From: Bacteroidota bacterium
GTDB lineage: Bacteria > Bacteroidota > Rhodothermia > Rhodothermales > UBA10348
Direction of reading: 5' to 3'
Assembly: GCA_018623785.1 (NCBI GenBank)
Contig: JAAZVD010000077.1
Location: forward strand, 1 to 7,213
Length of the DNA stretch: 7,213 nt
Made by a program: the position numbers and the translations under genes. This document shows positions 1-7,057 of the stretch, in pieces; within the stretch, counting starts at the first letter, position 1; each line of letters begins with the position of its first letter. The notes beneath the pieces were generated by a model that was not told the DNA's origin, did not search any database, and worked only from the letters and a program-made list of their open reading frames with translations.

Positions 1-1497
1 CAGACCACGTGGAATGATGGACACCTTGACAACCGGGTCCGTGTATTTCAAGTACCACCCCGTGATAGCGTGACCGGCTTCGTGATAAGCTACGATCTTC
101 TTCTCGTCTGGAGAGATCAGTTTGTTCTTCTTCTCAAGGCCAGCAATGACACGATCGATGGCCTTTTCGAAGTCCTCCATTTCGATGGCATCCTTGTCGA
201 GGCGGGCAGCGAGCAAGGCGGCCTCATTGCACACATTGGCAATCTCAGCCCCGGCAAACCCCGGCGTTTGACTAGAGAGCACTTCCTCGTTGACTCCCTC
301 GGCCAGAATGAGGCTGCGTGTATGAACCTTGAAGATCTGGGCCCGCTCCCGCCGGTCCGGCTTGTCGATAAGAATCTGTCTGTCAAAGCGTCCGGGGCGC
401 ATCAACGCGGAGTCGAGCACATCCGGACGGTTGGTGGCCGCCATGATGATGACCCCACTATCCGTATTGAACCCGTCCATTTCAACGAGCAGCTGGTTGA
501 GCGTGTTTTCGCGCTCGTCATTAGCCCCCATCATCATCCCCTTGCCGCGGGAGCGCCCGATGGCATCGATTTCATCAATGAAGATGATACAAGGGGCTTT
601 TTCCTTTGCCTGTCGGAAGAGATCCCGCACGCGGGCAGCTCCCACGCCCACAAACATCTCCACAAAGTCTGATCCGGAGAGGGAGAAGAATGGTGTGCCC
701 GCTTCTCCTGCCACAGCTTTGGCCAGCAAGGTTTTACCGGTTCCTGGCGGTCCTACCAGTAGTACCCCCTTGGGCAGCTTCCCACCCAACCGGGTGAATC
801 GCTTGGGATTCTTGAGGAACTCAACAACTTCGACAACCTCTTCCTTCGCCTCTTCAAGACCGGCAACGTCTTTAAAGGTGAGCTTTTGATCCCCCATGGC
901 ATCAAATAACACGGCCTTGTTCTTGCCGATGTTGAGGACCTGGGAGCCTGGATTCATCCGACGAATCAGAAACACCCACAACGCGATAATGATGGCCAAG
1001 GGGAAAATCCACGCCAACAAGCCGCCAAACCAATTCTCCTCCTGACGCGCATCGAAACCTACCTCGGTGCCACCTGACTCCTTTTGGACCAGGTTGTACT
1101 CGATCAGGAACTGGACCAGTTCATGATCTGCTGGCTTTGTGGACATGAATGCCCGGGCACCATCCGGATTGGGACCCGTCAGAATGTTCGGTTGAACCGG
1201 CCGCACTTCAACGTGGCCTTCCTGGATAGCTCGTTCCGTGTAGAGCCCCTCCACACGTATGTTGTTGACGACGACTACCTCCTCGACCCATCCTGCCTCG
1301 ATCTGGTCCAGAAACGTGGAATAATCCACCTTCTGAGGTTCGATGTCTCCCATGCGTATGAATATGTGAACCAGCAGCGCAATAAAGGCAAGCAGGTATA
1401 CCCACAACATGAACCGAGGACGTCCTTCCGGTAACCGGGGTCCGGAGCCGTCAGCACGGCGATTCATTTTCAGCTTTTCGTTGTCGTTCTGAGACAT
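1..1497 (-). CDS. ftsH: ATP-dependent zinc metalloprotease FtsH, 3' end cut by window edge
   Basis: FtsH is a membrane-anchored hexameric AAA+ protease that extracts and degrades misassembled membrane proteins and some short-lived cytosolic ones. The frame opens at ATG 1497 and stays open for 499 codons to base 1; family members usually run about 610-700 residues, so roughly the last quarter is missing. Visible in order: a short basic cytosolic start, a first membrane segment (about residues 30-47, [16 protein letters not shown]), an extracytoplasmic domain (about 50-155), a second membrane segment (about 158-178), the AAA module with Walker A GPPGTGKT (249-256), pore loop FVG (282-284), Walker B IIFIDEID (304-311) and arginine fingers R367 and R370 in MRPGRFDR, then the zinc-protease helix HEAGH (472-476). 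The third zinc ligand lies beyond the edge. No frameshift or lost key residue is seen. No clear Shine-Dalgarno precedes the start; the AAA and protease identity is certain from the motifs. Confidence 0.97.
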   Translation of the reverse strand, partial: MSQNDNEKLKMNRRADGSGPRLPEGRPRFMLWVYLLAFIALLVHIFIRMGDIEPQKVDYSTFLDQIEAGWVEEVVVVNNIRVEGLYTERAIQEGHVEVRPVQPNILTGPNPDGARAFMSTKPADHELVQFLIEYNLVQKESGGTEVGFDARQEENWFGGLLAWIFPLAIIIALWVFLIRRMNPGSQVLNIGKNKAVLFDAMGDQKLTFKDVAGLEEAKEEVVEVVEFLKNPKRFTRLGGKLPKGVLLVGPPGTGKTLLAKAVAGEAGTPFFSLSGSDFVEMFVGVGAARVRDLFRQAKEKAPCIIFIDEIDAIGRSRGKGMMMGANDERENTLNQLLVEMDGFNTDSGVIIMAATNRPDVLDSALMRPGRFDRQILIDKPDRRERAQIFKVHTRSLILAEGVNEEVLSSQTPGFAGAEIANVCNEAALLAARLDKDAIEMEDFEKAIDRVIAGLEKKNKLISPDEKKIVAYHEAGHAITGWYLKYTDPVVKVSIIPRGL

Positions 1498-1510
1498 GAA
1501 CAATTTCGGG

Positions 1511-1540
1511 TTTCCGGAGCGTGCTTCAATACACCGGAAA
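1511..1540 (-). promoter_or_regulatory. Stem-loop in the ftsH 5' leader
   Basis: TTTCCGG (1511-1517) and CCGGAAA (1534-1540) form a perfect 7-bp inverted repeat around a 16-base loop. On the minus-strand transcript the stem ends 13 bases before the ftsH ATG, so it could affect ribosome access or mRNA stability. There is no T-run after it, so it is not a typical terminator. Function is inferred from position only. Confidence 0.35.
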
Positions 1541-1555
1541 TGGAACAGAAGGCCG

Positions 1556-1576
1556 CCTCAGCATACTTTCCTGAGG
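1556..1576 (-). repeat. Short inverted repeat upstream of ftsH
   Basis: CCTCAG (1556-1561) and CTGAGG (1571-1576) form a 6-bp perfect inverted repeat with a 9-base loop. It sits in the non-coding gap between the SprE-like gene and ftsH. It is short enough to arise by chance; its interest comes from lying between two other stem-loops in the same 208-base gap. Confidence 0.3.
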
Positions 1577-1587
1577 GGATCGACCGT

Positions 1588-1618
1588 ACCTGAACAGGTC
1601 CTTTAGGTTCCGTTCAGG
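1588..1618 (-). repeat. Inverted repeat with two alternative pairings downstream of the SprE-like gene
   Basis: CCTGAAC (1589-1595) can pair with GTTCAGG (1612-1618), a perfect 7-bp stem. The left arm also lies inside a tighter inverted repeat, ACCTG-AA-CAGGT (1588-1599), so two exclusive folds are possible. It lies about 90 bases after the SprE-like stop and about 90 bases before ftsH. Without a T-run on the minus strand it is at best a weak terminator; it could instead be part of a structured ftsH leader. The rest of the gap (1498-1705) shows no further gene or recognisable promoter. Confidence 0.3.
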
Positions 1619-1705
1619 CTGACCGGGCAAGGCGGAACAGCCTCCCCCGAGCAGCGCGTGTGCACATGCCGGGGTCATCCTCTGCCTTGGGAGACCAGGG
1701 ATACG

Positions 1706-4700
1706 TCACTCAGCCGGAATAAGGTGCAGGATGTTACGCACTTCCGGCAATATTGCAGAAAATTCAGCCTCCGCAGCATCCCTCTCACCCCGCGTCAGGA
1801 ATAACCCCCAGCCAACCAGGTATTCCAGCGGTTCTCCCGTGGCGTTGGTCAGGATGAACAGATCGAAGCCGCTATCCGCGAGTCGTTCTTCCAAGGCGCC
1901 TCGTTGGTTCTGAGCTGACGTCAGGTCGGGATGACCTCCGAAGGTGAAGGTGTAGCCGACAGCCTCGGTGTCAAACCCTCCCCCCGGAAGAATCGGCTTC
2001 AGATTGATGGTGGTTCGGACCTCCTCATCGTCGTCCTCCTCCTTTCGGTCCGGATTCCTTCCCATGATGGCCTCCCGTTCCCGTGCCGCCCGAAGTGAGT
2101 CCTGCCTGGCAGCAGACCGGGCCACCAAGGCCATGACGAGACTATCTGCCATGGCAGCCTGTGGCTGTGCCGACTGCCCGGATGCAACCACGGGATCCTC
2201 ATCAGTGGGGGCTGCCTCCAGCGGGTTAGCAGTCGAGTCGGCAGCAGATGGCAGGCCCTTGAGAGGTCCGGCATCGAGCGCTGGATCATCCGGTGCTCCA
2301 TCCTGCCCTCCACCCAGCCCTGCAACCGCAATACCATCAAGCGCCTGCATAGATGAATCCACCAAGGACGAATCCAGCTGCGTTGCGTCCATGGCCGGAT
2401 CCGGCGGTGTTCGCCAGGCCACAAGTGCATCGAGCATGGCCTGCGCCTGCATGCCCCTTTCTTTACGTGCCTCCATGGAAGCAATTTTTCCCAGCACATC
2501 TTCGACCGTAAGTGTGATCGGTGTCAGCACGTCCGAAGCCTCACGGTCATCATCTGAATTGGCTTGCGGCGGGGTTGTACTCACTACCGAATCCGGCGGG
2601 GCCAGCGTGCCTTCTGCATCATCCGGCGGTACAACCTGCGTCAATGCACCGGCAGAATCCGGCGGTACAACGTTCGTCAATGCAATGGCAGAATCCGGCG
2701 GTACAACCTGCATCAATGCACTGGTAGAATCCGCTGCTGCCGGAGGTGCCGCTTCGGTCATCACCGAATCCGATGGGGATGACATCCTGAACTTTGTTGG
2801 CCACAGGGGCGCCAGCACGTCGGGATGGACCGAGTGATCGATCGGCATGAACACCATGGCCGAATCCCCTTGTGCCACTTCCAGGTGCATACGTGCCACA
2901 ACAAAAAGTGCTCGAGAGGCCTCTGGAAAGGCCATCCACTCAGAGGCGACGGTCAGCAAAGAGTCAATCGCCCGTTTCGGATCATCCGTTCGCAGGCGCA
3001 GGGCACTCTCAAGCGCCTCCAGTGCCAGCGCACTCGAATCCGAGGCCGTTACGCGGGTTACTTCCATCCCCAAACGATCCTGCACATTGGGGATGAAATC
3101 CGACTGAGGAAAGCGACGAAGCAGATCAGCATAGAGGCGACGGGCAACCAGCGAATCGCCGAGGGCTCGCTGAACCTCAGCCAAGGCGAACATGGCACGG
3201 GAAGCAACGGCTTCGGTGGCATCCTCTTCAATGACCGTCCGATACCAGACTGCCGCTGAATCCGGACGGGACATACCCAAAAACAGGATGTTTCCAACCT
3301 CGTACCGGGAGATGGCCCGTGCCGATTTCATCGTCACTTGGTCGGTGCTGTCCCGAGGAACGGCCGAATCATCAATATCCGGCAGCTCATTCTTCTCCAT
3401 CTCCAGCATCATGGCTTCCTGCTGGGCCAGCTCTTCTTCCGATATCTGCACATCGGCAGCGTTGAATGCGGCTGAGCGGCGCCAGTTCGGAACCAAAGGC
3501 CTGGTACCCCACACGTTTTGGAACTGCATCCTCCCTTCCTGCACCCGTATCGGATCCTGATGCTGCAGGTATCCACTGGCCATGCCTGTCGGATCATCGG
3601 CGGTGGGAATGACCTTCCCCTCAGGCAAACCCCGGTTCACATTCATACCAGACTGACCGGCCGACTCCCGGAAGGCTTGTTCCCGCTGTCGCTGCTGCAT
3701 CAATCGACGTTGTTCTTCCAATTCCTCGGCACGCTGTCGCCGCATCTCGAGAATGCGGGCATCGTACTCCTCCTGGGGCAGCGAACCCAGGAATAGCAAC
3801 GAGTCGTAGCGCGCTACGTCGCCATACACACGAGCATACCGGCTGAAACTGTCTTTGAGCAGTGACGCGTCCTGAATGGCTTCCGGCGCGAGAGCTGTCT
3901 CCGAAGAAGCCACGGAACGCCGAGTATTTCGGGCACCTGAGCCGCTTCCCAAGGCCGCTGCAGCCGTATCGAAGTGGGCTGCAGCCATCAGGAAATCGCG
4001 GTCAATGTCGCGGTATAGTTCGCCCAGCGCATAATGGATACGTCCTCGGAGGTCTCCGAGGCTGGCGCCAGGCGGCAATGACAGCGGATCGTACAACAAC
4101 TCATCAAAGATGAACAGGGCCTCATCCGTCTCCCTGGCCTCCTGCAAAACGCGGGCACGCAAGTAGCGTAATTCAGCGGTTTTAGTCAGGTTCTTATCGT
4201 CCCGCTCCAGCTTCCGCACTTCCCGAAGCGCCCGATCCGTGTTCAAGTACAGGCCGTCTACGCGAACGGCAGCATACCGGGCTGCATAACCCAGTTCGTA
4301 CGGCGCACGATAATATCGGACTTCTACGTAAGCCGCGTACGCCTGCTCATAATTGCCCAGCGTCTCATGAACCTGGCCCAAAAGGAACGAGGCACGAGCA
4401 GCCAATTCCTTGTCCTTGAGGGAGGCCAGACCTGCCTCCAGATGACCAACTGCATCCTCCCACCGTTCCTGACGCATGGACAACTCGGCAAGGAGCAATC
4501 GATCCTGGGCAATCCATTCCTCATCGGCATCATCCAAGGCCATGGCCGAAGTCAGCACCTCGCGCGCCTCATCGTAGGCTCCACTGGTAATGAGCGCACG
4601 AGCCAACCAGAAATGTGCCTCGTCGCTGAGCTCGGACGGCTGGCCAACCACCTCGGTAAATTTCTGAACAGCCCCGACGTAGTTCTCCTGATAGAAATAC

Positions 4701-5035
4701 GACTTCCCGATCAGCATGAGGGCGTCATCCACCCACTTGGAGTCCGGATGCTCGCGCAGGATGTCTGCACTCTTGAGAATAGTCTGCTCGAATTCTCTGG
4801 ACGCTGTCGTACCTGTCGTCTTTACAAAGAGTGGCAGGTACTGCTCACGGTCCACCTTGTCCTCGAACCGATCCAGATTATCGTAGCCCTTTTCAAACTG
4901 CCGCTCTGCATTGTAGAACGTGTTGTAGTAAGCCGTGAAATTGCTGTAGCGACGACCCACAAAATCAGGTGTCTTGCAACCTGATGCCGTAATCAGGATG
5001 GCGAACAGCAGCACGAACCAGCTCCTCCGACCCAT
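1706..5035 (-). CDS. Large TPR lipoprotein, SprE/PorW-like (gliding / type IX secretion)
   Basis: With the start at ATG 5035 the product is 1109 residues. It opens with a lipoprotein signal peptide: MGRR, a hydrophobic core, then lipobox ASGC with Cys20 as the lipidated residue. Next comes RRYSNFTAYYNTFYNAE (about 28-44), which resembles the N-terminal signature of SprE/PorW, TPR lipoproteins needed for type IX secretion and gliding in Bacteroidota. TPR-like helical hairpins follow at about 100-360 and again at about 577-650. Between them is a Q/R/E-rich probable coiled coil (about 415-460). A long Ala/Asp/Pro/Ser-rich segment (about 740-1010) contains PPDSA repeats and ends in an acidic run. 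The tail (about 1020-1109) looks SPOR-like. The frame continues upstream to a TTG at 5170, with an ATG at 5101, but only the 5035 start puts the signal peptide at the N terminus. No strong ribosome binding site helps. TPR lipoprotein is solid; the SprE/PorW link is inferred from resemblance. Confidence 0.85.
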   Translation of the reverse strand: MGRRSWFVLLFAILITASGCKTPDFVGRRYSNFTAYYNTFYNAERQFEKGYDNLDRFEDKVDREQYLPLFVKTTGTTASREFEQTILKSADILREHPDSKWVDDALMLIGKSYFYQENYVGAVQKFTEVVGQPSELSDEAHFWLARALITSGAYDEAREVLTSAMALDDADEEWIAQDRLLLAELSMRQERWEDAVGHLEAGLASLKDKELAARASFLLGQVHETLGNYEQAYAAYVEVRYYRAPYELGYAARYAAVRVDGLYLNTDRALREVRKLERDDKNLTKTAELRYLRARVLQEARETDEALFIFDELLYDPLSLPPGASLGDLRGRIHYALGELYRDIDRDFLMAAAHFDTAAAALGSGSGARNTRRSVASSETALAPEAIQDASLLKDSFSRYARVYGDVARYDSLLFLGSLPQEEYDARILEMRRQRAEELEEQRRLMQQRQREQAFRESAGQSGMNVNRGLPEGKVIPTADDPTGMASGYLQHQDPIRVQEGRMQFQNVWGTRPLVPNWRRSAAFNAADVQISEEELAQQEAMMLEMEKNELPDIDDSAVPRDSTDQVTMKSARAISRYEVGNILFLGMSRPDSAAVWYRTVIEEDATEAVASRAMFALAEVQRALGDSLVARRLYADLLRRFPQSDFIPNVQDRLGMEVTRVTASDSSALALEALESALRLRTDDPKRAIDSLLTVASEWMAFPEASRALFVVARMHLEVAQGDSAMVFMPIDHSVHPDVLAPLWPTKFRMSSPSDSVMTEAAPPAAADSTSALMQVVPPDSAIALTNVVPPDSAGALTQVVPPDDAEGTLAPPDSVVSTTPPQANSDDDREASDVLTPITLTVEDVLGKIASMEARKERGMQAQAMLDALVAWRTPPDPAMDATQLDSSLVDSSMQALDGIAVAGLGGGQDGAPDDPALDAGPLKGLPSAADSTANPLEAAPTDEDPVVASGQSAQPQAAMADSLVMALVARSAARQDSLRAAREREAIMGRNPDRKEEDDDEEVRTTINLKPILPGGGFDTEAVGYTFTFGGHPDLTSAQNQRGALEERLADSGFDLFILTNATGEPLEYLVGWGLFLTRGERDAAEAEFSAILPEVRNILHLIPAE
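2622..2729 (-). repeat. Three tandem 36-bp repeats inside the SprE-like gene
   Basis: Three head-to-tail copies of a 36-base unit (2622-2657, 2658-2693, 2694-2729), each beginning TCCGGCGGTACAAC on the plus strand and differing at a few positions. The unit is a multiple of three, so it keeps frame and encodes a 12-residue repeat of the form VVPPDSAxALTx. A decayed, shortened relative precedes it at about 2592-2621. The repeats lie in the low-complexity Pro/Ala/Ser linker between the TPR part and the C-terminal domain. Copy number could change by slippage without breaking the frame. Confidence 0.9.
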
Positions 5036-5253
5036 GCCATGGGCCGAGCCCTCTGCGGGTGTCTGATGGGGTACCGAAAAATGCGAACGAGGGGAACGCA
5101 TGGAAGATGACTCGTCAGCCGGATGGTCCACCGCTATCTGCCTACACGAGCAGGGTGGGAATGATACCAATGAAGGGAACGGTAGCGATCGGTCTGACTG
5201 GGTATCGGATTGCGTTCTACAAGCGGGGCCCCATCCCTGGGGAAGGATGCCGG
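5036..5253. other. Non-coding gap between pyk and the SprE-like gene
   Basis: This 218-base gap follows the pyk stop and precedes the preferred start of the SprE-like gene. In-frame codons without a stop run through part of it (to TTG 5170), so up to 45 extra N-terminal residues cannot be ruled out, but they would bury the signal peptide. The only structure seen is a weak GC-rich hairpin (CCCC 5229-5232 with GGGG 5239-5242) just past pyk, with no T-run. I see no confident promoter. Confidence 0.5.
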
Positions 5254-6672
5254 TCAGGGGACTTCGCTGACGTGCACCATATTGGTCCGACCGTGGGCTG
5301 GCAAAGGCATCCCGGCCGTGATCACGATCAGTTCGCCCGGAACCACGAGCCCTTCTTTCTTCAGGCGCTCATGCACCAATTCAATCCCCCGGTCCGTGTC
5401 CGTCTGGAAAGGCAAGAAAAAGCCTTTTGTTCCCCAGGAGAGAGCCAACTGCCCCATGATCCTTCGGTCTCCGGTAAAGGCATAAAGGGGCACTGTCGGA
5501 CGATGTCGGGCGATGGAGCGCGCCGTAGCCCCTGAGGCTGTCAGGCAGGCAATAGCCTTGGCGCCCACCTTGTGCGCCAGAAAAAAGGCAGTTCTTGACA
5601 CCGCTTCTGTGGTTGAAGGAGCGTCCAGGACAGGCGTTGGATCCACCATGTTTTCCGTGAATGCCTTTTCGGCTTCCGTGATGATGTTGTGCATGACCTC
5701 AACCACCTTCACAGGGTGGGCGCCAATAGCGGTCTCTCCCGAGAGCATCACAGCATCGCTGCCGTCAAGAACAGCATTGAACACATCGCTCACTTCCGCT
5801 CGAGTTGGCCGTGGATTATCGATCATGCTCTCGAGCATCTGGGTGGCCGTGATAACCGGCTTGGCGTTCTCCAGACACTCCTGAATCAATTTCTTCTGCG
5901 CGCCCGGCACCTTGGAGAGACGCATTTCGATGCCCAGATCTCCACGGGCCACCATGACACCATCGGCCAGGTCCACGATCTCGTCCATACAGGCCATGGC
6001 CTCAGGCTTTTCAATCTTGGCTACGACCATGATCTGAGTGTTGGCTGCCCGCAGTCGATCCACCAGTTGCTGCACGTCAGAGGCACGGCGCACAAAGGAG
6101 AGGGCAATGACGTCCACCTTGTGTTCAATCCCGAACGCCAGGTCTCTGAGGTCCTTACTGGTCAACGCAGGCGTCGTCGTCTGGATATGGGGCAGGTTGA
6201 CGCCTTTTTTCGAGCGGAGCGGCCCGCCCACCCGCACGCGGGTGATGACGTCCCTGCCCGCGAATCCCTTGACCTCCAACTCAAGGTTGCCATCGTCCAA
6301 CAGGATTTCGCCCCCCGTTTCCAGATCCTCTGCCAGCGTGGGATAGTTCACAAAAATCCTGTCGGCGGTACTCTCCTCCATTTTTTCGGGGGTGATGACC
6401 AACTCCTTGCCAACTTCCAGGAGGACTTCGCCCCCCGCCACATTACCCACTCGAAGCTTGGGGCCCTGCAGATCCTGCAGAATGGCAATCCGCTTACCCT
6501 CTTTCTTGCCGGCTTCCCGAACACGCTCAATCAGCGCTTGGTGCCAGGCATGCGTGCCGTGGGAGAAGTTGAGCCGAGCCACGTCCATCCCTGCCCGGAT
6601 GAGCGCACGGATAGTTTCCAGGTCGTCGGATGCGGGGCCGAGGGTACAAACAATCTTGGTCCGTCGCTTCAT
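5254..6672 (-). CDS. pyk: Pyruvate kinase
   Basis: Pyruvate kinase transfers phosphate from phosphoenolpyruvate to ADP, giving pyruvate and ATP at the end of glycolysis, in the cytosol as a tetramer. The product is 472 residues, the usual size for the bacterial short form. It starts MKRRTKIVCTLGPAS, the standard N terminus; the open frame extends 34 codons further but adds nothing family-like, so ATG 6672 is preferred. Visible: R33 and NFSHG (35-39) for nucleotide/PEP binding, LQDLQGPKLRVG (65-76), a beta-barrel B domain (about 70-170), the signature around K219 and E221 (VVAKIEKPEAM), Mg-binding D245 in ARGDLG, and ATQMLESM with catalytic-region T277. The C-terminal allosteric domain runs about 355-472 and ends at VHVSEVP; the extra PEP-utiliser domain seen in some Bacillus enzymes is absent. 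All key residues are intact. No Shine-Dalgarno is obvious before the start. Confidence 0.98.
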   Translation of the reverse strand: MKRRTKIVCTLGPASDDLETIRALIRAGMDVARLNFSHGTHAWHQALIERVREAGKKEGKRIAILQDLQGPKLRVGNVAGGEVLLEVGKELVITPEKMEESTADRIFVNYPTLAEDLETGGEILLDDGNLELEVKGFAGRDVITRVRVGGPLRSKKGVNLPHIQTTTPALTSKDLRDLAFGIEHKVDVIALSFVRRASDVQQLVDRLRAANTQIMVVAKIEKPEAMACMDEIVDLADGVMVARGDLGIEMRLSKVPGAQKKLIQECLENAKPVITATQMLESMIDNPRPTRAEVSDVFNAVLDGSDAVMLSGETAIGAHPVKVVEVMHNIITEAEKAFTENMVDPTPVLDAPSTTEAVSRTAFFLAHKVGAKAIACLTASGATARSIARHRPTVPLYAFTGDRRIMGQLALSWGTKGFFLPFQTDTDRGIELVHERLKKEGLVVPGELIVITAGMPLPAHGRTNMVHVSEVP

Positions 6673-6764
6673 GTATCGGATGGCGGGGTCGTGTGGTGGG
6701 GAACACAAAATACCAAATCCGGGAACGGGAATTGCCACCCTTCTGCAGGGGTATAGCACAACAA

Positions 6765-6798
6765 CAGCCCGCATGGAGCACTACTTCCATACGGGCTG
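6765..6798 (-). terminator. Probable intrinsic terminator or leader hairpin before pyk
   Basis: CAGCCCGCATGGA (6765-6777) and TCCATACGGGCTG (6786-6798) form a 13-bp stem with an 8-base loop. The single non-complementary pair becomes G-U in the minus-strand RNA, so the stem pairs fully there but has a C/A mismatch on the plus strand. On the minus strand it is followed by TTGTTGTGC, a broken T-rich tail. The strand asymmetry and the tail favour a minus-strand terminator, closing transcription from the TPR gene or an unseen RNA about 93 bases before pyk. A regulatory hairpin in a long pyk leader is the alternative. Confidence 0.6.
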
Positions 6799-6799
6799 C

Positions 6800-6814
6800 T
6801 CAGAAGTCTTCTGA
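6800..6814. repeat. 15-base palindrome next to the terminator-like hairpin
   Basis: TCAGAAG-T-CTTCTGA is a perfect palindrome with 7-base arms and one central base. It abuts the larger stem-loop with one base between. A palindrome of this size and compactness suits a dimeric DNA-binding protein better than an RNA hairpin, since the loop would be a single base. No regulator family can be named from it. Confidence 0.45.
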
Positions 6815-6981
6815 CGCGCGAATCTTGTAGCCACACATCAATTCACCAGAGGAGACATCCGTCGGTGTTGTCAACCGATACCTGCTCTACGGACGCTTAC
6901 AGGAATCGTTACATTCCCAACGTCCCTCTCCGGGTGATTATTGTGTTGGGATGAGCGCACAGTGCTCCGGCATACCGAAGG

Positions 6982-7009
6982 TCGTTTGCCGTATGCCGTA
7001 TGCCGTTTG
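6982..7009. repeat. Four tandem 7-bp repeats, consensus CCGTWTG
   Basis: Four contiguous heptamers read TCGTTTG, CCGTATG, CCGTATG, CCGTTTG on the plus strand. CGGCATAC at 6968-6975 is the exact reverse complement of GTATGCCG, which occurs twice in the array (6991-6998 and 6998-7005), so a hairpin can form in two registers. The array starts about 50 bases after the stop of the upstream TPR gene. Short heptamer arrays of this kind recur between genes in some bacterial genomes; whether this one does so here cannot be seen from the window. Confidence 0.85.
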
Positions 7010-7057
7010 CCAAACCTGGGGCGCTCGAACGCTGCGGACGGTAAGTGGGCAGGGCCG

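Larger units (their letters stand above)
6673..7057. other. 385-base intergenic region upstream of pyk, structured but without a gene
   Basis: No frame here has coding character, and I find no tRNA-like fold or T-loop motif. It contains, from high to low coordinate, four heptamers (6982-7009), an inverted core copy (6968-6975), a loose TCCCAAC/GTTGGGA pair (6915-6921 and 6945-6951), a 15-base palindrome (6800-6814) and a terminator-like stem-loop (6765-6798). About 34 bases before the pyk ATG the minus strand reads TATTTTG (6712-6706), a poor relative of the Bacteroidota -7 element TAnnTTTG, without a good upstream partner. The layout would fit a short untranslated transcript or long 3' UTR ending at the stem-loop, then a separate pyk promoter; this is inference. 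Confidence 0.5.

Noticed and set aside
70..889. Plus-strand frames of 200 and 186 codons near the left end
   Set aside because: They are antisense to the AAA module of ftsH, whose minus-strand frame carries Walker A, Walker B and arginine fingers in the right order.
1968..2837. 289-codon plus-strand open frame with Ser/Ala/Gly-rich product
   Set aside because: It is the antisense of the Asp/Pro/Ala/Ser-rich linker and repeat region of the SprE-like gene; its low-complexity repeats mirror those of the true frame.
5229..5242. CCCC/GGGG hairpin after pyk as a terminator
   Set aside because: The stem is only 4 bp with no following T-run on the minus strand.
6706..6712. TATTTTG on the minus strand as a Bacteroidota-type -7 element for pyk
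   Set aside because: It departs from TAnnTTTG by spacing and no TTTG-like -33 element sits at the right distance; kept only as a weak possibility in the gap description.
5689..6756. 355-codon plus-strand open frame antisense to pyk
   Set aside because: It lies opposite a fully intact pyruvate kinase, its translation is rich in His/Gln/Arg with no recognisable motif, and its length is explained by codon bias of the real gene.
6846..6874. Perfect TTGACA on the minus strand (6874-6869) as a possible -35 box
   Set aside because: At 16-18 bases spacing there is no TATAAT-like hexamer (17 bases gives CTCTGG), and the likely phylum uses a different promoter consensus.
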